From positions 71,838,383 through 71,902,382 of the forward strand of contig CM064871.1 of NCBI GenBank assembly GCA_032719365.1: a stretch of DNA of 64,000 bases. The letters are read 5' to 3'. The DNA comes from Prinsepia uniflora (Eukaryota > Streptophyta > Magnoliopsida > Rosales > Rosaceae). The position numbers and the translations under genes were made by a program. Positions 1-10,861 of the stretch are shown here, in pieces; the stretch's first letter is position 1, and the number at the start of each line of letters is the position of its first letter. The notes beneath the pieces are model-generated. The model worked only from the letters and a program-made list of their open reading frames with translations, searched no databases and was not told the DNA's origin.

Positions 1-941
1 AAGGAACACCGAACAGCGGCTGGAACCTTATGAAGATGGAAGAAGATTAAACAAGGAAATTCGGACTTGAACTCTCAAAATTGTATTGGAACTTATTTTG
101 CCAAGATTTCTCCTAAAAGAGGCTCAATTTTGTGCTACTTGGAAGTGATTTCAACAAGTGAAATCAACTCCTATTTATAGGTGGAGAAAGCTACCAAAAA
201 TAATATAAAAATACAATAAAAAAAATGGAATAATGGAATGATGAGTAATAAAGATTTGTGATGATGTTTAGAGGTGGTTTGAGTTGTAAAGTTGTAAAAT
301 TGGGTTGGAAAGTTGTTGGAAGGTGGCTGGAAATTGAGTGGAATCTGCTGGAAAATAGGGCAGGAATTTTCGGTGGCTGGCTGCTGAATTGGGAAGCTGG
401 TGCTCGGCAGGAGGCTGCTGAAATGGAGTGCAAGACTTCGGCAGGCTCTCGCTGAGGAGAAAGCCTGCAGTCGGGACACGCGCGCCGAAGTACTGGACGG
501 GGCGTCGGTAGGCGCGCTCCGAAGCTCTCTGCAGGGCTGAAACCAGATGGGCTGACGCGCTGGGCCGGCGGCTTGCTTCTGGGCCGCACGGGCTGGGCTG
601 GCGGGCCGGGCTGCACGGGCCGGATTGGGCTGAGGCGCTGGGCCAGGCCACTTGGCGACGGGCTGGGCTGCAAAAATAATTGGGTTTGGGCTGTATTAAT
701 TAATTTAATTAAAATATAAATAAATTAATTATTCCACCGAATTTCGTCCATATTTTATTCGTTATAATTCCGATCGAAACGATACTTTCGCCAAAAATAC
801 TCCAAATTACAACCTTTATTTTTCTAAACATAAAAATCACAAAATAATTTATTTTATCAATTTATTTAATATTTTAATATTAAAAGTCAAGTATAAAGGG
901 TATAAAATAATATAAAATAATGCTTATTTAACGTCCTATCA
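1..941 (-). repeat. Athila 3' LTR, first 941 bases only
   Basis: This is a near-identical copy of 10682-11622. On the minus strand it begins TGATAGGACG at 941, and the rest lies beyond the window start. It carries the same TATA box (171-180), a GC-rich block around 440-670 and one CCGAACAGCGG motif at 9-19. Short open frames here are not conserved coding sequence. Confidence 0.95.
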
Positions 942-958
942 AATACCCCCACACTTAA
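942..958 (-). other. Athila polypurine tract
   Basis: On the minus strand the bases just before the 3' LTR read TTAAGTGTGGGGGTATT, followed directly by the LTR start TGATAGG. A purine-rich run abutting an LTR is the plus-strand DNA primer of LTR elements. A near copy of its core occurs again at 2573-2590. Confidence 0.85.
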
Positions 959-2817
959 ACTTTGCTAGTCCCTAGCAAATACTAAAATCAAACTACGAAT
1001 TCAAAACAAGTAGACCCTTAACCATTTGTCTCAAATTTCATTGTTATAATCATGGCATAAAAGATTTTCACTTAAAACATTTAAGCAAATGGAATTCAAA
1101 AGTTAATATATGGTAACAAAATGTTCAACAAGTAAGATAATGAGTAAATATGGTGAAATGGAGTTCTGCACGAATAAGACAAGTATGAATCAACTCACAA
1201 GGATATGCACTCATAAATTCACTCAATTTGTGAGGGTTTGTGTTTGCACTCAAAGTATGTGAGAAATACTCACATAATCGAAATGAAGTACTTTTGCACA
1301 ATTTCAAACAAACACCTCAAGATAAAAACAAAACATACTTGCACAAATGAACCAAAACCATAAGCTTACTCAAGTGATTGACTCAACTAATCAAAATTTA
1401 CCATCTTAAGGATCATAAGGTCTTTACGAAGGTTGTAATGGGGCTAAGTTTAGAGGCAAGGAATATATAGGACAAGTGGTGCTCAAATTCGTTCCAAGAC
1501 TCAATAGACTCCCAAAACGTATCATAACTTCCCAACCTTAGTGCAATGATGTCAGTAATCCATCCCTTCGAACATAGGCCTAATTTCATCTTGTTGGGCC
1601 TCGAATTCATTCTTTGTGCCGGATTTACAAATGTAAAAGACTTAACTCAAACATTCATAATCAAACCTTATTACCTTGATAAAAACTTCAATATATCTTT
1701 CTTTCTTTTTTTCTTCTCTTTTTTTTTTTATTTTTTTTTCATTTTTTTTTTTCATATATCAAGGTAATAACATGTGTCAAAAATACAACAATGTTTGAGT
1801 AAGTAAATCCACAAAATACACATAAAAGTCTTTCAATATCATCATTTTCTCTTTACATAATCATTATGTCTTCAACCGAGTCCTTGGAACAAAGGTAAAA
1901 GATGTCTATACTAAGCTCAAGTGTTTAGATAATCATGGTGAGGAAAGAAAGGCTTAATGTGGGCTCAAAAGGGGTAAAACTAAGGGGGTCGCAACTTGTG
2001 CGCACAAAATAGGGAACATGGATGTTTGAATTTGTGGTGTTAACCCTAATGCCTTAATCATTTCCAAAATCAGAGAATTTATTGACTTAAAAGCTTTGAA
2101 AATCACATAGAATAAGTTCTAGTGCTCTAGAGTTCATTAAAAGTTATGGCAAGCAGTTATGAGGCATATGTATATCAATTTAAACAAAGAACTTTATGAA
2201 TCACTCATCAAAGATGTATATAAGTTCTAAAGCTCACATAAGGTTCAAATGATTCATACTTATCATATCATGCTTATTTATGTACCAATTTACATACATT
2301 ATCTTCAAGTAGTAACACTTAATCACAAAATATTAACAAACAAATTCAAGTTGTAGTGATCATCTTTATAGCCATAACATATTCATTTCCATTCACTTAT
2401 ATCATTGACAAGTTAAAGGGCAACTTGATGATTCGTAAAAACACTACGTTAAAACAAAAAGACTCAAGAAAGCAATAATAATTTTTTTTTTTTTTTGAGA
2501 AAGAAATAAAATAATTGAAAATTAAGAAAGACTTAATAAAACAATTTCAAATGCACAAATAAATTTGTAAACCATTCCCCCACACTTAAATTCTACATTG
2601 TCCTCAATGTAGGAAAATACGAAGTAATTTAAACATAGAATCAAAGTAAGGAAGATGATTTAAGAAAATGAAATAAGAAAGAAAAACATAAAAGAGAGTG
2701 AAGGGTTGAAAGAAAGCAAATCTGTGTTGATGACTCCTTCACACTCGCGAACACATTGGGTTGCCTCCCAACAAGCGCTTGAAGTTTAACGTCCATCCAG
2801 CCTAGACCAAATTTAGT
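959..2817 (-). other. Athila tail between pol and 3' LTR, no env-like frame
   Basis: About 1.86 kb without a credible coding region. Many Athila elements carry an env-like frame here; this one has none above about 75 codons. Visible landmarks are a T-rich stretch at 1699-1755, a second polypurine-like tract at 2573-2590, and a GC-richer motif at 2757-2780, 37 bases after the pol stop, which reads on the minus strand GCGCTTGTTGGGAGGCAACC. I recognise that motif from other plant Athila-like elements but do not know its role. Confidence 0.7.
2573..2590 (-). other. Second, internal polypurine-like tract of Athila
   Basis: The minus strand reads TTTAAGTGTGGGGGAATG, sharing the core TTAAGTGTGGGGG with the tract next to the 3' LTR. 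It lies about 230 bases downstream of the pol stop and 1.6 kb before the LTR. It could be a secondary plus-strand priming site or a remnant of an ancestral LTR junction. Confidence 0.6.
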
Positions 2818-5800
2818 TTATCTGATGGGACGTCGTAGCACTCTTTCTGACTCCACATCGTGTTCGCCAATTGCCTCGATATAAGGCTTCAATCTATGGC
2901 CATTGACCTTGAACTCTTTTCCAGTTCCAACGTGTTTTATCTGTATGGCTCCATGGGCAAAAATATTAGTGATAACAAAAGGTCCTACCCATCTAGAACA
3001 TAACTTACCAGGAAAGAGTCTAAGCCGAGAGTTGAAAAGCAAAACTTTCTGGCCAATGTCAAATGCTTTACTCCTGATCTGTTTGTCATGAAATGCCTTT
3101 GCCTTTTCCTTGTAGATCAGAGTGCTTTCAAATGCATCATTTCTTATTTCCTCAAGCTCACTCAGCTGGAGCTTTCGATGCAGACCGGCGTCATCTAGCT
3201 TGATGTTGAACGTTTTGACGGCCCACCATGCTTTATGCTCTAGTTCCACCGGAAGGTGACATGCTTTACCGTACACCAACCTATAGGGAGACATTCCTAT
3301 AGGTGTTTTGTAGGCCGTCCTGTATGCCCAAAGTGCATCATCCAACCGTTGGCTCCAATCCTTTCGATTAGGACCCACAGTTCGCTCTAGTATCTTCTTG
3401 ATCTCTCTATTACTGACTTCCGCCATTCCACTCGTTTGAGGATGGTAAGGTGTAGATACTCGATGAGTGACACCATACCGTTTCAGTAAAGCTTCAATGG
3501 TCTTGTTGCAGAAATGACTTCCTCCATCACTTATTAGGACCCGCGGGATCCCAAACCTGGAAAGAATGTTAGTTCTGAGGAAATCTGCAACAGTTTTAGA
3601 GTCATTAGTTCTGGTGGCCTTAGCTTCCACCCATTTTGATACATAATCAACGGCAAGTAAGATATAGAGATAGCCATTAGATTGAGGAAACGGACCCATA
3701 AAATCGATACCCCAAACATCAAATATTTCAACAGTAAGAACATAATGTTGTGGCATTTCATCCCTGCGTCCTAAGTTTCCTGATCTCTGACATTTATCAC
3801 AGGCTAAGCAAAATGAATGTGCATCTTTAAAAAGTGTGGGCCAATATAGTCCAGATTCTAAGATTTTGAGTGCAGTTTTTCTAGATCCAAAGTGGCCTCC
3901 ACAAGCATGGCTATGGCAGAACTCTAGGACTGACCTATGTTCAATATCAGGGACACATCTCCTAATCAATAAATCTGCACAGTGTTTCCACAAATAAGGT
4001 TCATCCCAAATATAGTGCCTAGCATGCTTCTTAAGTTTATCTTTTTGTGCACGGGAGAGGGTGGTGGGCAACTGCTTGGTGACTAAATAATTGACAATAT
4101 CAGCATACCAAGGAGTACCTCCCTCGATTCTGAAGAGTTGTTCGTCTGGAAACATCTCTTGAATCGCCACAGGATCTCGCTCATGTGCAATGCGACTCAA
4201 ATGATCCGCCACCACGTTCTCTACGCCTTTCTTATCTTTAATCTCGATGTCAAACTCTTGAAGAAGAAGAATCCATCGGATCAGTCTTGGTTTCGCTTCC
4301 TTCTTGGCTAGGAGATACTTCAGTGCTGCATGATCAGTGTAAATAATGACTTTAGTTCGAAGTAGATAAGAACGAAATTTATCTAAAGCAAATACAACAG
4401 CAAGCAACTCCTTTTCTGTAGTGGTGTAGTTCATCTGGGCATCATTTAAGGTTCTGGATGCATAGTAGATGGCGTAGGGCTTCTTATCCCGCCTTTGTCC
4501 GAGTACGGATCCAACTGCATAATCAGAGGCATCGCACATTAGTTCAAAGGGTAAGGACCAATCAGGGGCACAAAGAATGGGGGCAGTAGTTAAGAGATTT
4601 TTAAGCTTTTCAAAAGCTTCCTGACAGTCTGCATCAAAGACGAAGGGTGTCTCCTTCTGAAGCAGTCGGCACAAGGGCCTTGCAATGTGGGAGAAGTCTT
4701 GGATAAATCTTCTGTAAAATCCTGCGTGACCAAGAAATGAACGGATTCCTCTCACCGAAGTGGGAGAGGGTAAGTGGCGCACAGTATCAACTTTAGATTT
4801 ATCGACTTCAATTCCTCTTTCAGAGACAATATGGCCCAAGACTATCCCTTGTCTAACCATGAAATGGCATTTCTCCCAGTTAAGTACCAGATTAGTTTCG
4901 ACACACCTTTGTAAGATAAGTGCTAAGTGTTCTAAGCATGCATCAAAACTATCCCCAAAGACACTAAAATCGTCCATAAATACTTCAATTATTTTTTTGA
5001 CGTATTCAGAGAAAATAGAAAGCATGCATCTTTGGAAAGTACCTGGGGCGTTACATAAACCGAAAGGCATTCTTCGGTAGGCAAAAGTGCCAAAAGGACA
5101 AGTGAAAGTCGTTTTATCTTGGTCATTTTGAGCGATACAGATTTGATTGTACCCGGAATAACCATCAAGAAAGCAATAATAGGAGTGACCTGCTAACCTT
5201 TCAAGCATTTGATCAATGAAGGGCAAAGGAAAGTGATCCTTCCTAGTTGCTTTGTTCAGGCGTCGATAGTCGATGCAGACTCTGTATCCGGTCACTGTTC
5301 GTTGGGGCACTAGCTCTCCTTCACTGTTCGCAACAACTGTGACTCCACTTTTCTTTGGGACTACTTGGACTGGTGAGACCCATTTGCTGTCTGAAATTGG
5401 GTAGATGACACCACAGTCCAAGAGTTTGATGACCTCTTGTTTCACGACTTCCATCATCGGAGGATGGAGGCGACGTTGGGCTTCGCGAGAGGGCTTTGCA
5501 TCATCTTCTAGTAAGATTCGATGCACACAGGTTGTAGGGCTGATTCCCTTGATATCTGACAGAGTCCATCCAATGGCTGTCTTGTACTTTGTCAAGACCT
5601 GTACCAGTCTATCTTCCTGTGACTCGGTTAGTGCAGAAGACACTATGACGGGCAGAGTGTCGTCCGAGCCAAGATAGGCATACTTCAGGTGGTCAGGCAA
5701 AACTTTGAGCTCAAGAACTGGGGCCTGAATCACTGAAGGAGGAGTGGCATTAGTACTAATTGGAAATGACGAGGGTACCTGATGATTCACCATTCTAGGG

Positions 5801-8328
5801 GTCTCATTTAGGGTCATGACTTCATCCCAAATTCGAGGTTCTAGTTCGTAATCCGTATCCTCAACCAAGGCGTCCCCTGATTGCGTTAGGCCAACTCCTT
5901 TCTGGATTATCATGTTGAGTGTGTCTTCTCGAATTAAATCAAAATGTTTCTCTGCGAGAGAAGTGCACACGTCAACAGAAAAAGTAGTATGAGTTGCGGA
6001 ACTAGGGTACCTCATGGCATCAAAAATGTTGAAGCCAATCTCCTCTCCGTCTACTTCCATAGTTAATGTTCCATTGAACACATCAATCTTTGTCTTGGCA
6101 GTTCTCATGAATGGTCTTCCCAACAGAATTAGTGGAGCTTGATTCGTAGGGGAATCCTCCATGTCTAGGACATAAAAGTCAGCTGGGAAGATGAGCTGGT
6201 TAACCTGCACAAGAACATCTTCTACGTATCCCTTAGGATACACATTAGAGCGATCGGCTAACTGAATGATAACATCGTCATGCTGTAATTTACCTAGACC
6301 TAGGGCAACATATAGTGAATATGGCATAACATTAATGGATGCGCCTAAGTCTAGCATGACTTTATCAAATGACTTGTTACCAATCACGCAGGGAACAGAA
6401 AAACTCCCTGGATCCTTCAACTTTGGGGGTAGCCGACGCTGGATTACAGCAGAAAATGTTTCACTCACCATCACAACCTCCTTCTCCCTCGTCTGGCGCC
6501 TTGGAGTGCATAACTCTTTCAGAAATTTTGCGTATTTCGGCACTTGTTTGATGCACTCGATCAAGGGCATGTTGATTTGCACCCTTTTGAAGATCTCCAA
6601 GATTTCCTCATCGGATTCATTCTTCTTAGATTTGGCAAGCCTACTTGGAAATGGTGCATGCACAAACGGGGAATTAGTAACAACCGAACTTGAAGGGATT
6701 GGGTTATTACCTTGTGTGTGGGTAGGTTGAACTGGCGGTTGTGTCATGGTGGTCTTAGTTGCCACCTTGTGCTTTTCAGCCTCAGAAACGGCTGGATCTG
6801 GTTCTATTTCTCCGAGCACTTTACCACTTCGAGTGGTGATTGCATTGGCTTCAGGTCTTACATTTGGGTTGGGCGTAGGTTGAGGTGGAAGCACCCCGCT
6901 AGCTTGGATCTTACCCATGAAGTCCACGACCTTACCCATTTGGTCCTTGAGATCAGCGATGTCTTTTTGTTGATTTTGTTGACCTGTGACAAGAGCCTGA
7001 GTTGAAGCCATTAGTGTTTGCTGCCCTTGGGAAAGAGCAGCCAGCATTTTATCATGATCAGGATTAGAAGATGAAGAAGTATGATTATTTGCATGATTAT
7101 GAGAAAAGTTAGAAAATGGGACCGGGGGCCTTGGTTGCCATGTGGGCCTTGGTTGCCATGTGGGCCTTGGGAACTGGTCTGGGACACGGTTTGGCCCGGT
7201 CGACATGTGTTGAGGGTTTAGGACATTGTTCGGATCTCTCCAACTGTAACCTTGGGTCCTTGGCCCTCCTTGATAGCCTCCAATGGCGTGTGCCATTTCA
7301 GTTCCGGAGTCTTCTTCCCTTGCAATGTAGGGACATTGTTCCTCAAGATGGCCTTGAGAGCATATGGAACAAACTGGAGCTACCTGTTTCTTTAGCTCAA
7401 GCATATTCGAAAGCATAGAGGTGATTTTATCTAACTTTGAATCATTTATAGCATGGGAACTTACCTCATGTACCTTTCTAGAAATGGGATCGGCACCTTC
7501 GTATTGTGCATCATTGAGTGCACGGCTTTCAAGTAGTGCACGACCATCTACTAGGCTCCGAGCTAAGAAACTTCCATTAGCTGCAGCATCGAGCAGTCCT
7601 CTATCCCAACCTTTGAGTCCTTCATAAAAGTAGGTTAAAAGATAGCCTTCTGTGATCCCGTGAGTAGGGCATGAAGCACAAAGTTCCTTAAACCTCTCAT
7701 AGTACTGGCTGAAATTCTCATCATGTTCTTTTTGCTTGATTCCAGTGATCTCTTTTCTTAAGACCGTAATCTTTGAGGTAGGGAAGTACTTGGTAAGAAA
7801 CTCCTGAACCAACTTCTCCCAAGAGTCAATATGATTGGGTGGGAGACTTAAAAGCCATACCCGTGCTCTTTCTTCCAAGGACAATGGGAAAGCTTTCAGC
7901 TTCATGATTTCCAAGTCCGCATCATCCGGACACATACTACTAATGATGAATTGGAACTCCGTTAAGTGTTTGTGTGGATCTTCATTTCTGATTCCACGGA
8001 ACTTGGGTAGTTGATGAAGGACTCCACTCTTAAGCTCAATATCTTTCTTGTTGGTTCGAGGCTCGGGATACTGGATGCAGAAGTCTGTAGTGCCATTTGT
8101 GTTTGCACATGTCTGCTCCCGGATACTCAGGTTTCGTGCCATGGTTATCGGTGTTCCGAAAATCTGTTCTTCTTCTGAATTACTCTTCTCGCTTTTGGAC
8201 TCACCGAATATTGGGGATGGAGGTTCGAACGAACTGGTTTGCTTGAGTGCGTCTCTGAATGTGGCGTTGCTTGGTGAGATGTCAAGTTGTCTTCTCAGCC
8301 GATCAAGCTTAGATTGGTGAGCACGCAT
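2818..8328 (-). CDS. Athila gag-pol polyprotein, 1836 aa, intact
   Basis: One open frame encodes the capsid and all replication enzymes. Order by residue: gag core about 100-280; zinc knuckle C320-C323-H327-C332; aspartic protease with LDLGAS (D660); reverse transcriptase about 945-1130 with FMDD at 1117-1120; RNase H about 1262-1378 (D1266, E1307, D1332, D1375 likely catalytic); integrase zinc finger H1474/H1479/C1510/C1513; integrase core with D1542, D1601 and E1637 (35 residues between the last two). There is no chromodomain at the C-terminus, as expected for Athila. The first ATG at 8328 is taken as the start because gag begins soon after and no better upstream ATG is open. No stops or frameshifts are visible. 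Odd point: the zinc knuckle has three residues between its second Cys and the His, where four is usual. The particle would form in the cytoplasm and the integrase acts in the nucleus (family knowledge). Confidence 0.95.
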   Translation of the reverse strand: MRAHQSKLDRLRRQLDISPSNATFRDALKQTSSFEPPSPIFGESKSEKSNSEEEQIFGTPITMARNLSIREQTCANTNGTTDFCIQYPEPRTNKKDIELKSGVLHQLPKFRGIRNEDPHKHLTEFQFIISSMCPDDADLEIMKLKAFPLSLEERARVWLLSLPPNHIDSWEKLVQEFLTKYFPTSKITVLRKEITGIKQKEHDENFSQYYERFKELCASCPTHGITEGYLLTYFYEGLKGWDRGLLDAAANGSFLARSLVDGRALLESRALNDAQYEGADPISRKVHEVSSHAINDSKLDKITSMLSNMLELKKQVAPVCSICSQGHLEEQCPYIAREEDSGTEMAHAIGGYQGGPRTQGYSWRDPNNVLNPQHMSTGPNRVPDQFPRPTWQPRPTWQPRPPVPFSNFSHNHANNHTSSSSNPDHDKMLAALSQGQQTLMASTQALVTGQQNQQKDIADLKDQMGKVVDFMGKIQASGVLPPQPTPNPNVRPEANAITTRSGKVLGEIEPDPAVSEAEKHKVATKTTMTQPPVQPTHTQGNNPIPSSSVVTNSPFVHAPFPSRLAKSKKNESDEEILEIFKRVQINMPLIECIKQVPKYAKFLKELCTPRRQTREKEVVMVSETFSAVIQRRLPPKLKDPGSFSVPCVIGNKSFDKVMLDLGASINVMPYSLYVALGLGKLQHDDVIIQLADRSNVYPKGYVEDVLVQVNQLIFPADFYVLDMEDSPTNQAPLILLGRPFMRTAKTKIDVFNGTLTMEVDGEEIGFNIFDAMRYPSSATHTTFSVDVCTSLAEKHFDLIREDTLNMIIQKGVGLTQSGDALVEDTDYELEPRIWDEVMTLNETPRMVNHQVPSSFPISTNATPPSVIQAPVLELKVLPDHLKYAYLGSDDTLPVIVSSALTESQEDRLVQVLTKYKTAIGWTLSDIKGISPTTCVHRILLEDDAKPSREAQRRLHPPMMEVVKQEVIKLLDCGVIYPISDSKWVSPVQVVPKKSGVTVVANSEGELVPQRTVTGYRVCIDYRRLNKATRKDHFPLPFIDQMLERLAGHSYYCFLDGYSGYNQICIAQNDQDKTTFTCPFGTFAYRRMPFGLCNAPGTFQRCMLSIFSEYVKKIIEVFMDDFSVFGDSFDACLEHLALILQRCVETNLVLNWEKCHFMVRQGIVLGHIVSERGIEVDKSKVDTVRHLPSPTSVRGIRSFLGHAGFYRRFIQDFSHIARPLCRLLQKETPFVFDADCQEAFEKLKNLLTTAPILCAPDWSLPFELMCDASDYAVGSVLGQRRDKKPYAIYYASRTLNDAQMNYTTTEKELLAVVFALDKFRSYLLRTKVIIYTDHAALKYLLAKKEAKPRLIRWILLLQEFDIEIKDKKGVENVVADHLSRIAHERDPVAIQEMFPDEQLFRIEGGTPWYADIVNYLVTKQLPTTLSRAQKDKLKKHARHYIWDEPYLWKHCADLLIRRCVPDIEHRSVLEFCHSHACGGHFGSRKTALKILESGLYWPTLFKDAHSFCLACDKCQRSGNLGRRDEMPQHYVLTVEIFDVWGIDFMGPFPQSNGYLYILLAVDYVSKWVEAKATRTNDSKTVADFLRTNILSRFGIPRVLISDGGSHFCNKTIEALLKRYGVTHRVSTPYHPQTSGMAEVSNREIKKILERTVGPNRKDWSQRLDDALWAYRTAYKTPIGMSPYRLVYGKACHLPVELEHKAWWAVKTFNIKLDDAGLHRKLQLSELEEIRNDAFESTLIYKEKAKAFHDKQIRSKAFDIGQKVLLFNSRLRLFPGKLCSRWVGPFVITNIFAHGAIQIKHVGTGKEFKVNGHRLKPYIEAIGEHDVESERVLRRPIR

Positions 8329-9684
8329 TCATAAGTTCGTACCTCTATGAAAACAAAACTCTAAGTTAGAAGGCAAGTATACACAAGAAAAGATAATAAG
8401 TGTAAGATAGTAGAGATTTGCATAAAATAGCACATAAATAGAAACCAGAATTACCAAAAAGTTACGTTAATGGAAAGAAAATACACAAGTTTCAAATGCA
8501 AACTAATAATGCAATAAGTAGAGTTTTAGAGTGTCATGAATAACTTTCCCCTTCCGCTTCTCATAGTACTTTCCTGGGCGTACGGCCTGCGCGTACTGAT
8601 AACCACCATTCCACCATTCAACATTAATCATGGCCAGTTGAGATAGATGTAACGCGAGAAGCAAGGATAATTTTAAGAGCACCCCGAGGCTAGCTTGGCA
8701 TATACTCCATTGGTGTTCCCTTTCTTAATCCAAAACTTGTCACCAGTCATAACTCTCCTAGACACCATAATTAATCCAAATGATGACGTAGAGAATTACC
8801 AAACCCTAGTGTTTACAAACTCCGCCCCAACCTCATGTCCATAGATTCGAGTCTATGGTATGTGGTGATGAAATCCACACATCATGAAGGGTTAAGGAGA
8901 AAGTAAATAAGAGGGGCACTACCTGTTCCCGAAAGTAAGATTTTGAAGAAAAAGGGACTAAGAGATTCATGCAACTCTAAAACAATTAATATGAAACAAT
9001 ACTTACACTTTAGGAAATTCAAAGATGAATAAAGTTTCATAAAAAAAAAAATGTAAATTTTTAATTTTTATTTTTAATTTTTAATTTTTATTTATTTTTT
9101 TTTAATTTTTAATTTTTTATTTATTTATTCCGAATTTTCTTTTTTTTTTCATTTAAAATTTAAAGTTTAACAAGACATAAACAAATAATTGATTACATAA
9201 AAATAAAATAAGTGTAAACATAAAGTTAGTGGAACATAAAGGTTATGGAATAAAATTAAAAGAAAGTTAATGGAATAAAGTTAATGTAATATAATTAAAG
9301 TTAAGGGAATAAAGAAAAAGTGTGAATATTAAGTTAATGGAATAAAGTATAATGGAATAAATAAAAGTAAAAGTAAAGAAAAGTGAACATATAAAATATG
9401 CATTTATGAACAAGTATCAAATTTAATATGAACAAATATATATATATATATATATAAAAATTATGAACATTTATGAACAAGTATAAATTAGAAATTAAGA
9501 ATAAGTAAAATATGAGCATTATAAACAAACATAATAAGAATAATAACAAGATGGATAAATAAAATATAAACAAGTAAGTAAATGTTATAAACAAATATAA
9601 TATTAACAAAAGTAAAATTTATAAACAAGTATAATATGCACAATTTGTATACATACACTAACAAATTAAAAATGATTTTCAATT
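8329..9684 (-). other. Athila 5' leader, non-coding
   Basis: This is 1.36 kb between the primer site and the gag start. It is very AT-rich, with T/A runs at 9040-9150 and an alternating AT stretch at 9436-9456. No supported frame lies inside; the small minus-strand frames here are runs of AT-rich codons. Long leaders are usual in Athila elements. Confidence 0.75.
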
Positions 9685-9702
9685 TCCCCGGCAACGGCGC
9701 CA
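9685..9702 (-). other. Primer binding site for tRNA-Asp
   Basis: The plus strand reads TCCCCGGCAACGGCGCCA, the 3' end of plant tRNA-Asp. The element strand is therefore complementary to the tRNA and primes minus-strand DNA synthesis. It lies five bases inside the 5' LTR edge at 9708. Confidence 0.93.
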
Positions 9703-10335
9703 AAAATTGACTATGCTCAAACTACGCATTAAATTAAACATGTAATTCGAGTGTTATGCAATTTAAACCCTTTTTGTGTAGATGTAGTATTGATAAATAG
9801 GGATCGTTCTTAACCGGGGAAATTAGGGAACATTAATAATATGTTAGTGGAGTATGAATAAAAGAATAATGAATTAGAGAATTAAATAATAAAAGAATTA
9901 AACAATCAAAGAATTAATAAATTAAAGAATAGATGAACAAGATAATAATGAATTAATGAATTACAAAGAATTAATAAATTAACGAATTAAAGAATGAAAT
10001 AATAGAAGAATAAAGGACTTAGTTAATCAAAGAATAAAGGAATTAATTAATCAAAGAATCAATAAATTAAATAATAAAGGAATGAAAGAATAAAAGCATC
10101 AAAGAATAAAAGAATAACGAATAAACAAGGGGGGTTTTGAAGAGGTTTGTAATTATGTAAATAAGTAAAAGCATAGATAAACTCATTCTATTTCTATTCT
10201 AACTTATGCACAAAGTAGACTTCCCGTAAACACAAACTTCAACAACATACTACAATTGCAAATATTTGAATTAATCACGAAATTATACCTTCACAAACTC
10301 ATATTTCTTCATACATTTTTCATATTATAAATGCA

Positions 10336-10700
10336 CCGAACAACGGATTTTTACTTATAATATAATTACCTTAAGTTTGTGATTTAATGCGCCGAACAGC
10401 GGTCATACATTAAATCTCTCCAAATCTATTCTAAATGCCCCGAACAGCGGATCAACATTTAGTTTCGAAATGAAGTTTAAGCTCTAAAATGTAAGAAGTG
10501 AATGATTTTTAGAAAGTAAAACACATGGAGATTATACTCAATTTTCACAAAAGATAGGAAGGAGAAACCAATACATATATTGCATTATAATTAGAACCAA
10601 TAACAAATAAAAGAGTTTAAGAGAATGGAGAGCAAATGTTACACTTTTCAGATTGGATGAGAACAATGGATTGTTTTTCACAAGGAACACCGAACAGCGG
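10336..10700. repeat. Four dispersed CCGAACAGCGG motifs in the Athila LTR
   Basis: CCGAACAGCGG or a one-base variant occurs at 10336-10346 (CCGAACAACGG), 10392-10402, 10440-10450 and 10690-10700. The 3' LTR copy of the last is at 9-19. The motif has inverted ends CCG and CGG around AACAG. They lie downstream of the TATA box, so they would be in the transcribed part. Confidence 0.75.
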
Positions 10701-10851
10701 CTGGAACCTTATGAAGATGGAAGAAGATTAAACAAGGAAATTCGGACTTGAACTCTCAAAATTGTATTGGAACTTATTTTGCCAAGATTTCTCCTAAAAG
10801 AGGCTCAATTTTGTGCTACTTGGAAGTGATTTCAACAAGTGAAATCAACTC

Positions 10852-10861
10852 CTATTTATAG
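10852..10861 (-). promoter_or_regulatory. TATA box of the Athila LTR
   Basis: The minus strand reads CTATAAATAG, a near-ideal plant TATA box, repeated at 171-180 in the 3' LTR. Transcription of the genomic RNA would start roughly 30 bases further along the minus strand, near 10820 (inference). Confidence 0.7.

Noticed and set aside
171..673. Overlapping minus-strand frames of 102, 160 and 127 codons in the Athila LTR, repeated at 10852-11354
   Set aside because: They lie in LTR sequence, overlap one another in different frames, start in the GC-rich block and have no known domain; duplication with the LTR explains their conservation.
942..2817. Env-like gene expected in some Athila elements
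   Set aside because: No frame above about 75 codons and no signal peptide or membrane-rich frame in the correct orientation.
9334..9703. Two Leu/Phe/Tyr-rich frames that look like membrane proteins in the Athila leader
   Set aside because: They are products of AT-rich simple sequence (ATAT and AAT runs) and end in the primer binding site.
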